A stretch of DNA of 34,395 bases, taken from positions 1 to 34,395 of the forward strand of contig JAIQFB010000037.1 of assembly GCA_020073485.1 (NCBI GenBank), given 5' to 3'. Positions within the stretch are counted from its first letter, which is position 1; the number at the start of each line of letters is the position of its first letter. Positions 16,231 to 24,568 of the stretch are shown here, one piece after another. The notes beneath the pieces are model-generated. The model saw nothing but the letters and a program-made list of their open reading frames with translations, did no database searches and was not told the DNA's origin. A program made the position numbers and the translations under genes. Source of the DNA: Terriglobia bacterium (GTDB taxonomy: Bacteria > Acidobacteriota > Terriglobia > Acidiferrales > UBA7541).

Positions 16231-16430
16231 CCACTTTTCCGACACGGCTGCGCGACACGGAATGACCAGCGAATTATTTGAAGCTGGTGTAGCTCCGACA
16301 GTTGTGCAGCGCCAAAGGCGATACAGTGGCTCGGATCACTCTGGGAATATACGGCCATGTGGTGGGAAATGCTCATCGCAATGCAGTCGAAGCACACGCT
16401 AAGAACGTAGAGAAGTACGCAGTGAATTGA
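16231..16430 (+). pseudogene. tyrosine recombinase (integrase) C-terminal remnant
   Basis: Pieces of a phage-type integrase catalytic domain are readable in different frames. Around 16231-16262 PLFRHGCAT resembles box II (LRHT.AT). At 16268-16315 SELFEAGVAPTVVQRQ matches the helix between box II and the tyrosine. From 16311 in another frame GDTVARITLGIYGHVV, NAHRNAVE and an AKNVEKYAVN ending supply the (I/V)YGHV segment with the nucleophilic tyrosine, ending at TGA 16430. At least two frameshifts separate these, and the arm-binding and core-binding domains and box I are gone. It points toward, and ends 67 bp from, the 3' end of tRNA-Lys, the typical position of an island integrase. Confidence 0.72.
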
Positions 16431-16497
16431 TTTCAATTGTAGTTGAGTTGCTGAATTGTTGGCGAGTCGCCTACAACATCAATGATTGCAACAGAAT

Positions 16498-16572
16498 TGG
16501 TAGGGGCGGTGGGGATCGAACCCACGACCTTCGGCTTAAAAGGCCGCTGCTCTACCACTGAGCTACGCCCCT
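16498..16572 (-). tRNA. tRNA-Lys (anticodon TTT)
   Basis: Read on the minus strand it folds as a cloverleaf: acceptor stem AGGGGCG/CGCCCCT (7 bp), D arm GCTC-AGTGGTA-GAGC, anticodon loop CTTTTAA giving TTT, T arm with GTTCGATCC, discriminator A. CCA is encoded at 16500-16498. The first anticodon-stem pair is a G/A mismatch. TAAGAT (16594-16589) about 17 bases upstream could be its -10 element. The 3' end faces the integrase remnant. Between them, 16456-16476 carries a 21-base imperfect palindrome around GGCGA.TCGCC. Confidence 0.96.
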
Positions 16573-16722
16573 GCAATTGAATCTGAACATCTTACACGAA
16601 AAACTGCGAGTGCACATGCGCCGGTTCAGGCTCTGGGCAAGAAAGCGGGGGCTGGCGGCTCAAGCGATTTCACGTCTGCGGGCGAATGAAGGGCCCATGC
16701 TAGCATCAGCCGAGGGCTAAAC

Positions 16723-17601
16723 ATGCGCGAAGCGATGGCGTTCCTGATGATGCTCCCTCTGGTGAGCCTGCCGCTCGCGGCGGGGGAGGATGAGGAACGG
16801 GAAGACAAGCGGCTGGAAAACTGCGGCAAGATTCTCAACGAAATCCTGAATGAGCCAGAACACGGTATGCCGCAATTCATCCTCGACCGCTCTTACTGCG
16901 TGATCATGCTGCCGGGAACCAAGAAGGGCAACGGATTTATCTTCACCGGCGGATTTGGCGGCACATTTGAGCGCGGCGCGATGACGTGCCGGACAGGAGA
17001 GAAATTTGACGGCCCGTGGGGAGCCCCGACCATGGTGGCCCTGGAAGGAGTTACCTGGGGACTCGCGCTGGGGGGAGCTTCTACCGACATTTTGATTCTG
17101 GTCATGAACGACAAGGGCGCGAGTTCCATTCTGACCAGCAAAACAAAACTTGGCGGCGACGTGACCGCGACGGCCGGGCCCGTGGGCCGCGATGCGGCCG
17201 CGGAATCCGACGCCATGATGAAATCCGAACTTCTGACCTTCGCGCGGGCCAAGGGGCTTTTTGCAGGGGCACAATTGTCGGGATCCACTTTGTGCGCGGA
17301 CTGCCCTGCCAATGAAAAAATCTACGTCAAGAAGGTGGACACGAAGGACGTGGTGCTGCATGGCAGTGATGCTCCCCCCGCAGCCGCCAAGTTGCTGCTG
17401 GATACGCTGACCCAGCGATCCCCGAAGAGGCACGAGGGCGCGAAATCTTCGGACGATTCCGCGCCGAAACCTGCCGGAGACTCCGCTCCGAAGACGCCGG
17501 GCACTTCCGGCCAGCAGCCTCCGGCTGCTACCCCTTCCCAGCGAACGGGCAAGACCTATGTTCATGCTGAAGTTTTAACGCCCGGCTGCCATATTTGGTA
17601 A
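16723..17601 (+). CDS. exported SYLF (Ysc84-type) lipid-binding domain protein
   Basis: 292 residues. Signal peptide at about 1-20 (MREAMAFLMMLPLVSLPLAAG). Residues about 30-220 are a SYLF domain: ILNEILNEPEHGMPQFILDRSYCVIMLPG, GFIFTGGFGG, WGAPTMVALEGVTWGLALGGASTDILILVMNDKGA and AGPVGRDAAAES are the family's regular segments. Eukaryotic members bind phosphoinositides; bacterial ones are probably periplasmic or outer-membrane lipid binders. The last 65 residues are Pro/Ser/Ala-rich and of low complexity. Start chosen at ATG with GAGGG 8 bases before. First gene to the right of tRNA-Lys and markedly richer in GC than the genes to the left. Single-gene unit; a repeat hairpin follows. Confidence 0.9.
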   Translation: MREAMAFLMMLPLVSLPLAAGEDEEREDKRLENCGKILNEILNEPEHGMPQFILDRSYCVIMLPGTKKGNGFIFTGGFGGTFERGAMTCRTGEKFDGPWGAPTMVALEGVTWGLALGGASTDILILVMNDKGASSILTSKTKLGGDVTATAGPVGRDAAAESDAMMKSELLTFARAKGLFAGAQLSGSTLCADCPANEKIYVKKVDTKDVVLHGSDAPPAAAKLLLDTLTQRSPKRHEGAKSSDDSAPKPAGDSAPKTPGTSGQQPPAATPSQRTGKTYVHAEVLTPGCHIW

Positions 17602-17628
17602 AGAGCGCGCGGTGCGATTCGCGCTGTA

Positions 17629-17699
17629 GCGCCGGCGTCTCGCCGGCTGTTCTGTTTTAAATGTTAGATGAAAAGAAATCGCCGGCGGGAAGCCGGCGC
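17629..17699. repeat. GC-rich inverted repeat (dispersed intergenic type)
   Basis: The arms GCGCCGGCGTCTCGCCGGC (17629-17647) and GCCGGCGGGAAGCCGGCGC (17681-17699) are inverted copies with two mismatches in 19, separated by 33 AT-richer bases. It begins 28 bp after the SYLF stop and could act as its 3'-end structure. The look is that of the short mobile intergenic repeats common in acidobacterial genomes. Confidence 0.75.
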
Positions 17700-17866
17700 C
17701 ACGAAAATCCTGCCTACTTGGATCAGTCCCGCGAAGTTATTCCAATCCGCGCACTGACTCCACACAGGATGAAGGACGGCCCCTGCGCCAATTAGCAACA
17801 CTCCCGCGCGGAATTCCTTCGGGCTGGCCCACTACGCAAGCGCGCCGCAAGCGTTAAACCGCCGGT

Positions 17867-18214
17867 TCAGGCCAGCACTTTCGTGCGCGGCCGTTTGCGT
17901 TTCCATTCGTAGTCTTTGCGGAGCAAGGAAACATGCTTCTTAGTCTGCGTTTCGATTTCGGCGAAGGCCGCCTTGACGCACTTGCGGACGTCGGTGCCTT
18001 CGCCCGTCGCGTGCAAGGTTCCGGTCGGGAGTGAAAGATTCAGCGTGAACGAGTAGCTTTCCTTTCGCGGATGTTTTTCGATATTCCCATGCATCTGTAC
18101 CAGGTCGGGATCATAGCGGTTCAGCAGCTTCTTCAGCTTCACTACATGCAGATCCGTTTCCTTTTCGATTGGCTCGCGCCATTCCTCATTGCCATGCCGA
18201 ATCGCAAGTTTCAT
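17867..18214 (-). CDS. ribosome hibernation factor-like (HPF/S30AE-type) short protein
   Basis: 115 residues. Starts MKLAIRHGNEEW, has LKKLLNRYDPDLVQMHGNIEKHPRKESYSFTLNLSLPTGTLHATGEG, then DVRKCVKAAFAEIETQTKKHVSLLRKDYEWKRKR. This beta-alpha-beta pattern with a basic C-terminal helix is that of short HPF/YfiA proteins that bind the 30S decoding centre, and it lacks the dimerising C-terminal domain of long HPF. ATG 18214 is chosen since GGAAAGG precedes it by about 7 bases and the fold begins there; the frame is open further to 18457 without homology. Monocistronic, 166 bp from the zinc-ribbon gene. Confidence 0.75.
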   Translation of the reverse strand: MKLAIRHGNEEWREPIEKETDLHVVKLKKLLNRYDPDLVQMHGNIEKHPRKESYSFTLNLSLPTGTLHATGEGTDVRKCVKAAFAEIETQTKKHVSLLRKDYEWKRKRPRTKVLA

Positions 18215-18380
18215 GGGATGACCTTTCCGGGGAAGAGTTCGTAGCGGGTTCGAGTGGGCGGCACATGCCACAGACTCAACTGCAATTTCAGAATAGCAAT
18301 TCCGGAAGGCGGTTGCAAACGGCACTTCCGGATGACTTTCCTGAATGGAAAATCCCCGCGGGAAAACCGTGAAGAGCGGC

Positions 18381-18839
18381 TTATTTTTTGAACAGATTTT
18401 CAAACGCCTGGCGGGCATCGAGCGGCCGCGAAGGTCTTTCCGGAGAAGCCGGCGCATTGGCCGCGGGCGCCGACGGCGCCGTATCCTTCTCGATAGTGGT
18501 GCGGAATTCGTAGAACGTGCAATCGTTTCGCTGGTCTTTTCGCGCGATGCGCTCGGGCACGGGCTTCATGCATTCAAAACGCGCGGCGGTATCGAAATAG
18601 GCGCACTGCTTGCAGGAGTGCAATTCATACGCGCATTTCGGGCACTTGCCTTTCGGGTCGAAACCCTGCTGCAGCACCGCGCCGCAGTTGGAGCAGCGGG
18701 CGCGCGTGATGGTGCCGACCATGCGCGGCGTGCGCGGTCCGATTTGATCCTGTCTCGGGTGACCTTCCGGCGGACGCCGCTCTTTTTTCTGTGGCTTGTC
18801 CGCACTCATGTAGCCATGTTGCTTATACTTCCGCTCCAA
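18381..18839 (-). CDS. zinc-ribbon protein of unknown function
   Basis: 152 residues, likely starting at TTG 18839, because GGAGG stands 6-7 bases before it; the next ATG (18809) has no ribosome site. A basic, disordered head (about 1-48) leads to a cysteine cluster: CSNCG and CPKC form one zinc ribbon (about 49-70), followed by CKQCAYFD, C near 90 and NDCTFYEFR near 106, a second likely zinc site. The tail is Ala/Pro-rich with a final amphipathic stretch (ARQAFENLFKK). I do not recognise a named function; such proteins may bind RNA or protein. Same strand as its neighbours, with a 145-bp gap to hpnE holding a GC hairpin. Confidence 0.8.
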   Translation of the reverse strand: MERKYKQHGYMSADKPQKKERRPPEGHPRQDQIGPRTPRMVGTITRARCSNCGAVLQQGFDPKGKCPKCAYELHSCKQCAYFDTAARFECMKPVPERIARKDQRNDCTFYEFRTTIEKDTAPSAPAANAPASPERPSRPLDARQAFENLFKK

Positions 18840-18940
18840 AGAAAACCTCCAGGGGGATACTTAGATCATACTCTGAATTCCCGTACACAACACGCAAATA
18901 ACGCAATCTTACGAATTTTCTCTTAATTCGGGTCAGAATC

Positions 18941-18967
18941 GGGGGCCCGCGAAAGGCGCGCGGCCCC
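18941..18967 (-). terminator. GC hairpin downstream of hpnE
   Basis: Arms GGGGGCCCGCG (18941-18951) and CGCGCGGCCCC (18957-18967) pair with one bulged base around a 5-base loop, about 19 bases after the hpnE stop on the minus strand. No T-run follows, so it may end or protect the hopanoid transcript rather than being a standard intrinsic terminator. Confidence 0.4.
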
Positions 18968-18985
18968 TTGCGTCTTGCTTGCCTG

Positions 18986-20407
18986 TCAGGACTTGCGGGC
19001 CCAAAGACGCGCCAGACCTTCCGGCTTCAGGTCAGGCTGCAAGAATTTTCGCGGGGTTCCGGCATCGGCAAGAATCGCTTCCGCGGCCAGGTACCCGCTG
19101 CGAACCGCACCTTCCATGGTCGAGGGCCATCCGGTCGCGGTCCAGTCTCCTGCAAGAAATAATTTTGCCAGGGGGCTCTTCTGCGCGGGACGCCACTGGT
19201 CCGAGCCGGGCGCGGGCGAAAATGTCGCGGTCATTTCCTTGACGACGGTCCCCTTCACCAGCGTGGCCTCGCGCGTTGCAGGAAGGACGCCGCGCAGTTC
19301 TTCCAGGCAGAGGGCGATGATTTCCTGGCGCGAACGCTGCGTCAATCCGTAGGACGCGCTGATCACCAACTGCAGGTATTGTCCGCTGTTTTCCCCGCCT
19401 TCGCCATACAATTGCGTCTTATTGAACACCCACTGCGTCGTCGAGTCCACCAGCGTGAGAAACGGCTCGCTCATCACGGGCCGGTCAAACCAGAGGTGAA
19501 CCCCGGTGATCGGAGAAGCCCGCAAATTTTTCAGATTTGAGAACACCGGCTCGCGCTCGGCCACGTCCGGCGGCAACAATTCGGGCAAGACGTCTTGCGG
19601 CACCGCCGAAAGATAATAGTCCGCCGTTTCGACCGAACCGTCTTCTCTCTCCACGCCCTCGACGCCGCCATCGGCAACCAGAAATCCGCGTACTCCCGCG
19701 CGCAAAATCACTTCCCCGCCCCGCTTGGTGATCGCTTCCTTGCAGCCGTCGTACAGATTGCCGAGCGGAACGCACGGGATCCCGATGCGATATCCGCTGC
19801 TGGTCGAAAGAAACGCTTTCCAGAACACGTCGATACCGTACTGCGCGTCGATGCGATCCAACTCTTCATCAAGCGCGCTGACCAGAATCACTTCCCAGAA
19901 TCGGCGGATGGCACGGTCGGTCTGCCTGTGTTTCCGCAGCCAGGCCAGCATCGAGATGCCGCCACCGGCGCTGCAAATATCCGCCGGGCGACCGCCGCTG
20001 CGCGCAATCGCCAGAAGCGCCGCGGCGATAGCGCGCTTATCGGCCCAGTCGAGCAACGGAAACAGCGCGAAGGACAGCGCCATGTGCAGGGGCGCGGGCA
20101 GCGGGGCGGCCTGCATCGAACCGCGCCGCCCATCCGGCGCCGCAAAATACAGGCAGTCGAAAAATCGAATCTTGTCCGTGGCGCCGGCTCTTGCGTAGAA
20201 ATCGGCGAGGTTTGTGCAGCAGCCCAGCGTGACGTGCTGGCAATTGTCCACATGCTCGCCGCCCGGCAACACGTAGGACGCGGCGCGGCCGCCCAGATGG
20301 GGCCGCTGTTCGAGCATACGCACGCGGAAGCCGGCTTCAGCCAGCGCGACGCCCGAGGACAGTCCCGCCAGGCCGCCGCCGATCACGATCACGTTTTTCA
20401 AGGACAT
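18986..20407 (-). CDS. hpnE: HpnE, hydroxysqualene dehydroxylase
   Basis: 473 residues. FAD enzyme that reduces hydroxysqualene to squalene, the third step of the HpnD-HpnC-HpnE route. The N-terminus has the dinucleotide motif VIGGGLAGLSSG (about 8-19) and E-Q-R-P-H-L-G-G-R-A, and near the end FLAGDWTATGWPSTMEGAVRSG closes the FAD site as in phytoene desaturase relatives. The start is fixed by the FAD motif beginning 7 residues in. It overlaps the 3' end of hpnCD by 71 bases, so its ribosome site lies inside that gene and translation is probably coupled. Last gene of the hopanoid operon. Confidence 0.92.
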   Translation of the reverse strand: MSLKNVIVIGGGLAGLSSGVALAEAGFRVRMLEQRPHLGGRAASYVLPGGEHVDNCQHVTLGCCTNLADFYARAGATDKIRFFDCLYFAAPDGRRGSMQAAPLPAPLHMALSFALFPLLDWADKRAIAAALLAIARSGGRPADICSAGGGISMLAWLRKHRQTDRAIRRFWEVILVSALDEELDRIDAQYGIDVFWKAFLSTSSGYRIGIPCVPLGNLYDGCKEAITKRGGEVILRAGVRGFLVADGGVEGVEREDGSVETADYYLSAVPQDVLPELLPPDVAEREPVFSNLKNLRASPITGVHLWFDRPVMSEPFLTLVDSTTQWVFNKTQLYGEGGENSGQYLQLVISASYGLTQRSRQEIIALCLEELRGVLPATREATLVKGTVVKEMTATFSPAPGSDQWRPAQKSPLAKLFLAGDWTATGWPSTMEGAVRSGYLAAEAILADAGTPRKFLQPDLKPEGLARLWARKS

Positions 20408-22319
20408 TATCCCGGGTAAGCCGCGCGAAGCGCGCGCGGGCGATGAACATCATTTTTTCCGTTTTGCTGAGACGCACGCGCTCGCCGAACACCGCGAAGT
20501 CGAGCAATTCCATGCGGGCAAGCAGCGCGCTGTACGTGTGCACCAGCAGCCAAAGTGCGCCGCGGCTGTCCGCGTCGATAAGGTCGAGGAACTCGGCGCA
20601 CTCTTCGTACAGCCGCCAGGCGCGGTCGGCTTCGTAGCGAAGAAGTTCGCGGACCCCGAGCGTGGCTTCGTTGCGCGAGAAATCCTCCGGCGAGACGCCG
20701 TACCGCGCGAGGTCTTCATCGGGAATATAAACGCGGCCGAGCGCGGCGTCCTCGCGGACATCGCGAATAATGTTCGTGAGCTGAAACGCCAGTCCAAGTT
20801 TCTCGGCGAGATCGAGCGCCCGTGGGTCGCTATAACCAAAAACGTGCGTGCAGGTCAGACCCACGGTTCCAGCGACGCGGTAGCAATATTCGCGCAGCCG
20901 GTCAAATGTCGGATAGGACTTGACGGTGAGGTCCATTTCCGCGCCGGAGATTAAGTCATGCAGGTAGCGCGCGGGCATATTGTAGCGGCGCATGGTATCG
21001 ACCAGGGCCGGCAGGACTTCCCGTTCGCCGTAAAGGGGTTCTCCAACGGGCTTCAGGCCCGTGCCCTCAAAAACCTGAGAACGGCCGGTGACCGCCGCGT
21101 CAAATGCGGCGCGCCACTTGGCCAGGCCGCGCTGTTTCGCCTCCACGTCCTCGCCTTCGTCGGCGACGTCATCGACCAGGCGCATGAAGGCGTAGAGCGC
21201 GGCGAGGCCGTCGCGCTTGGGCTTCGGGAGGAGATAGAAGGCGTAGTAGAAATTGCTGCGGGCTTCGCGCGCGATCTGGTGGCAAAGCTCGTACGAGCGC
21301 GCAACTTCGTTTGCTGCGCCGAGCGGGTCCGGCACCGTATGGGAAGTGAGATTCCCCCCTTCCACAATCGCGGGGCGCTGGGAAATGGCCGGAGATGGCG
21401 GCGCGGGCGAATTGTCGCGAACAAACAGGCGCTGAACCAGCGCCCGCACAAGCAACATCGCCTGCTTCGATTTCGGAATCGACGGCCGGCGATCGAGCGT
21501 GTTGTATCCGGCGGCCTCGATGGCATCCAGCACAGCGAGCCCGCCCCTACTGAACATCTCGATGTCCACGCGCATGGCGGAATCCAGGGTTCGGGCCAGC
21601 GGCAGGCCTTCTTGGAACAATTCGCGCGTTCGCGAGAGCAAATCCTTCATCAGCGAAACGTACCGCGCATCGAAACGGCGCGCGACGATGTCTTGTTCGC
21701 TCAAGCCGTGGGCCGCGAGGGCATCCAGGGGAATATAAATGCGGCCTTTCTCGATGTCGCGGGAAACGTCCTGCCAGAAATTCGCAAGTTGCAGCGCCGT
21801 GCACGTGGCGTCGGAAAGTCTTTGGCGCTCGGCGTCGCGATACCCGCACAAATACAAAACCAGGCGGCCTACGGGATTCGCGGAATAGCGGCAATAGCCG
21901 ATCATGTCATTCCAGGTGGGGTAGCGGTGCACGGTCTGGTCCTGGCGAAAGGCGATCAGCAGGTCGGAAAACGGTTCGATGGGGATGCTGCAGGCGGCGA
22001 TGGTGCCCTGGAGCGCGATAAAAACGGGATGCGATACCCGGCCCGCGTAGCATTCGCGCAGTTCCTGCTCCCACTCGCCTAGCAATTCAAGGGCCCGCGC
22101 GGGATCGGAAACTTCGTCGCCCAGATCGTCCGCCCATCGGCAATAGGCGTAGAGATTGTAAAAATGCTGGTGCAGCCGCCGGGGCAGCAGCCAGGAAACC
22201 ACGTTGAAATTTTCGTAATGGTGCGTGGCAAGCCAGCGCGTGTAGCGCTCGGCCTCGGTTACCGTACAGCCGGACGCGGGCACATTGCGGGAGATTTCGA
22301 GTTCAGAAGGATTTTGCAT
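20337..22319 (-). CDS. fused HpnC-HpnD squalene-forming synthase
   Basis: 660 residues joining two trans-isoprenyl synthase domains that are normally separate proteins. Residues about 15-285 are HpnC-like, with YCRWADDLGDE (first Asp-rich motif) and NFWQDVSRDIEKGRIYIP (second). Residues about 345-625 are HpnD-like, with FMRLVDDVADEGED and NIIRDVREDAALGRVYIPDEDL. HpnD condenses two farnesyl diphosphates to presqualene diphosphate, HpnC turns this into hydroxysqualene, and HpnE finishes. The two are joined by a Pro/Ser-rich linker (about 300-340). All four Asp motifs are intact. The last 23 residues (basic, NVLEKRDRDRRRPGG...) are encoded in the overlap with hpnE and are probably a tail without fold. 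The upstream dehydrogenase ends 60 bp before its ATG. Confidence 0.92.
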   Translation of the reverse strand: MQNPSELEISRNVPASGCTVTEAERYTRWLATHHYENFNVVSWLLPRRLHQHFYNLYAYCRWADDLGDEVSDPARALELLGEWEQELRECYAGRVSHPVFIALQGTIAACSIPIEPFSDLLIAFRQDQTVHRYPTWNDMIGYCRYSANPVGRLVLYLCGYRDAERQRLSDATCTALQLANFWQDVSRDIEKGRIYIPLDALAAHGLSEQDIVARRFDARYVSLMKDLLSRTRELFQEGLPLARTLDSAMRVDIEMFSRGGLAVLDAIEAAGYNTLDRRPSIPKSKQAMLLVRALVQRLFVRDNSPAPPSPAISQRPAIVEGGNLTSHTVPDPLGAANEVARSYELCHQIAREARSNFYYAFYLLPKPKRDGLAALYAFMRLVDDVADEGEDVEAKQRGLAKWRAAFDAAVTGRSQVFEGTGLKPVGEPLYGEREVLPALVDTMRRYNMPARYLHDLISGAEMDLTVKSYPTFDRLREYCYRVAGTVGLTCTHVFGYSDPRALDLAEKLGLAFQLTNIIRDVREDAALGRVYIPDEDLARYGVSPEDFSRNEATLGVRELLRYEADRAWRLYEECAEFLDLIDADSRGALWLLVHTYSALLARMELLDFAVFGERVRLSKTEKMMFIARARFARLTRDNVLEKRDRDRRRPGGTVLGRRAG

Positions 22320-22379
22320 GTTGCGCGGCCCGCCGGAGAACCCGGCGCGGCCCGAAAAACTCCGTGAGGACGCGGCCTC

Positions 22380-23465
22380 TTACGGGATCACCGCGACTTT
22401 CATTTCGCCGTTGCGATGCTTCATATGCTCGAACATCTTGGGAAGTTCGGTGAGCGGGATTTCAGCGTTCACGAAGTCGCTGGAGCGAATTTCGCCGCGC
22501 GCCACCGAATCCAGCGCTTCCCGGATAAATTCGGGTGTGTGATGGAACGTGGACTTGATGGTGATTTCCGAATAGTGCAGCGTGTTCGGATCCACCGGCA
22601 CCAGCGTGCCGCGCGGGCAGCCGCCAAACAGATTGACGGTGCCGCCGCGGCGAACCATCTGCAGCGCCCATTCCCAGGTTTGCGAGGTACCCACCGCTTC
22701 GATCACGGAATCAGCGCCGCGCCCGTGCTCGGTCAGTTCGCGAACGGTTTTAATTGGGTCTGAAAGTTCCGGTGCGATAAAAGCGGCGCGCGCGCCGGCC
22801 TTTTCCGCGGCGCGAACCTGGTTGGTTCGCTTGCCGAGTGCGATGACCTTCACGCCGCGCGCGGAGAGCACGCGAATGAACTTCAGGCCGATCGGACCGC
22901 AGCCAATCACAATCGTGGTGTCTCCTGCCTGGATGCCGGTCTCGTGAATCCCGCGGAGGACGCAGGCCAAGGGCTCAACCATCGCGGCGTCCTGGAAGGA
23001 TACATGTTCCGGGATCACTAGCATGTTCTGGCGCACGATGCGGCCCGGGATGCGCATGTATTCGGCGTACGCGCCGTTGTTGAATAGCAAATCCTCGCAC
23101 AGGTTGCTCTGCCCCTTGCGGCAGAACAGGCAGACGTTGCAGGGCGCGGAATTGGAAGGCACCACGCGCGCACCGACGGCCAGACCGCCGTTCACGTCCG
23201 AGCCCAGCTGTTCGACCACACCGGCAAGTTCGTGCCCGAAGATGGCGGGCGGCGTAATCATGCGCGCGTGGTATCCGCGCTTCCACACTTTCAGGTCGGT
23301 GCCGCAGGTCAAAGCCACTTTGACGCGCAGCAGCGCTTCGTCCGCCGCGAGTTTGGGAATGTCCACGCTCTCTATTTTGAGATCCTCGCTGCCATAGAGA
23401 ACCGCAGCGGTCATGTGACCGTTGCGCTGGCCATTCTTCCCACTTCGTAATTCTTCAGTTCGCAT
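22380..23465 (-). CDS. zinc-dependent medium-chain dehydrogenase in the hopanoid operon
   Basis: 361 residues, MDR superfamily, sorbitol/threonine dehydrogenase-like. Catalytic zinc ligands at CGTD (about 55) and GHE (about 78); structural zinc lobe with four cysteines in CNVCLFCRKGQSNLC (about 108-122); NAD(P)-binding VIGCGPIGLKF (about 185-195). Family reaction: alcohol/aldehyde or ketone interconversion with NAD(P). Substrate unknown; the setting behind hpnG makes a side-chain sugar intermediate (ribosylhopane) a candidate, which is inference. ATG 23465 overlaps the TGA of the upstream paralogue (TGATG). An in-frame TTG directly before it is less likely. Followed by hpnCD after 60 bp. Confidence 0.88.
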   Translation of the reverse strand: MRTEELRSGKNGQRNGHMTAAVLYGSEDLKIESVDIPKLAADEALLRVKVALTCGTDLKVWKRGYHARMITPPAIFGHELAGVVEQLGSDVNGGLAVGARVVPSNSAPCNVCLFCRKGQSNLCEDLLFNNGAYAEYMRIPGRIVRQNMLVIPEHVSFQDAAMVEPLACVLRGIHETGIQAGDTTIVIGCGPIGLKFIRVLSARGVKVIALGKRTNQVRAAEKAGARAAFIAPELSDPIKTVRELTEHGRGADSVIEAVGTSQTWEWALQMVRRGGTVNLFGGCPRGTLVPVDPNTLHYSEITIKSTFHHTPEFIREALDSVARGEIRSSDFVNAEIPLTELPKMFEHMKHRNGEMKVAVIP

Positions 23466-24568
23466 CAAGGATGCATCACCACTTTCAAGGAATCTCCAAC
23501 CGGCCGGGCGGCCAACTGCAGCGCCCGGGCCATATCTTCCAACGAAAAACGGTGTGAGATCAAATCGCGCACCGGCAATTGGCGCGAAAAGATAAGCCGG
23601 GCGGCCTCTTCCTGCCGGTCCACCGCGGCGCTATAGCTTCCCAGAATCTCTTTCTCCTCGACGCCCACCGCCGCCGCCGGAAACTCGATCTTCATCTGCG
23701 GGTCGTTCTGCGCAAACAAAAGCACGCGCCCTCCGGGCCGGGCAAGAGCTAGCGCGTCGGTCAGCGCGGACGGAATCGGCACGGCCACCAGCACCACGTC
23801 GGCGCCGCGCCCGCCGGTGCGCGCGCGAATTTCCTCCGCCAGTAGGCCGTCGCGCGGATTCAGGGCCAGGTCGGCGCCCAGCGATTCGCTTTTCACGCGG
23901 CGCTCCGGCATGGGATCGCTGCCAATAACGGCCGCTCCACGCAGCTTCGAAAGCATCATCAACAGCAGGCCAATCGGCCCGAGCCCCATTACCAGGACTG
24001 TCTCTCCCGCCTCCACGCGCGCCTTTTCCACGGCTTTAACGCACGTATTGACCGGCTCGATGAACGTAGCCTCATCGAAGCTGATTTCGTCCGGAATGGC
24101 CACCATCCCGCGCTCGGCGACCCAGGGCATGGCCCGCACGTACTGCGCAAACCCGCCGCCATTGGGGTCGAATCCCGCCGTCAATCCCACTTTCTTATAA
24201 CCGGGGCATTGCGAATACAAGCGCCGGGCGCAATAAAAACACGCGCCGCAAGGAACGTGATGAAAACTCATGACGCGGTCGCCCAGCTTCCATCTCGTCA
24301 CACCGGCGCCCACGGCCACCACGGTTCCCGAAACTTCATGCCCGAAAATCTGTGGAGCGACGACGAATCCGTGCTCGATCTTCTTGATGTCGGTGCCGCA
24401 AATCCCGCAAGCGGCCACGCGAATCAGCACTTCCCCGTCAGATATCACCGGCACAGGCACGGTTTCGACCACCACGCGCCCCTTGCCGCGGTACACGGCC
24501 GCGCGCATCGTGGGCGGCACGAAGGGCGGCGTAAACGAGGCTTCGAGTATGGTTCCCGACTGGCTCAT
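23465..24568 (-). CDS. zinc-dependent medium-chain dehydrogenase in the hopanoid operon (second copy)
   Basis: 367 residues. Distinct paralogue of the following dehydrogenase, with CGICGTD (catalytic Cys), FGHEVSG, a structural zinc lobe CGACFYCARRLYSQC and an NAD(P) motif VMGLGPIGLLL. Substrate not identifiable from motifs. ATG 24568 overlaps the hpnG stop by four bases (ATGA), which argues strongly for this start over a longer frame running into hpnG to 24670. The coupling to hpnG and to the second dehydrogenase suggests the three act on one pathway. Confidence 0.88.
   Translation of the reverse strand: MSQSGTILEASFTPPFVPPTMRAAVYRGKGRVVVETVPVPVISDGEVLIRVAACGICGTDIKKIEHGFVVAPQIFGHEVSGTVVAVGAGVTRWKLGDRVMSFHHVPCGACFYCARRLYSQCPGYKKVGLTAGFDPNGGGFAQYVRAMPWVAERGMVAIPDEISFDEATFIEPVNTCVKAVEKARVEAGETVLVMGLGPIGLLLMMLSKLRGAAVIGSDPMPERRVKSESLGADLALNPRDGLLAEEIRARTGGRGADVVLVAVPIPSALTDALALARPGGRVLLFAQNDPQMKIEFPAAAVGVEEKEILGSYSAAVDRQEEAARLIFSRQLPVRDLISHRFSLEDMARALQLAARPVGDSLKVVMHP

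Noticed and set aside
16185-16436. 83-codon minus-strand frame opposite the integrase remnant
   Set aside because: Overlaps the recognisable recombinase fragments on the other strand; composition unlike a protein.
20958-22082. Open frame of 374 codons antisense to hpnCD
   Set aside because: Arises from high-GC third positions opposite a clear synthase gene; no motif or family in it.
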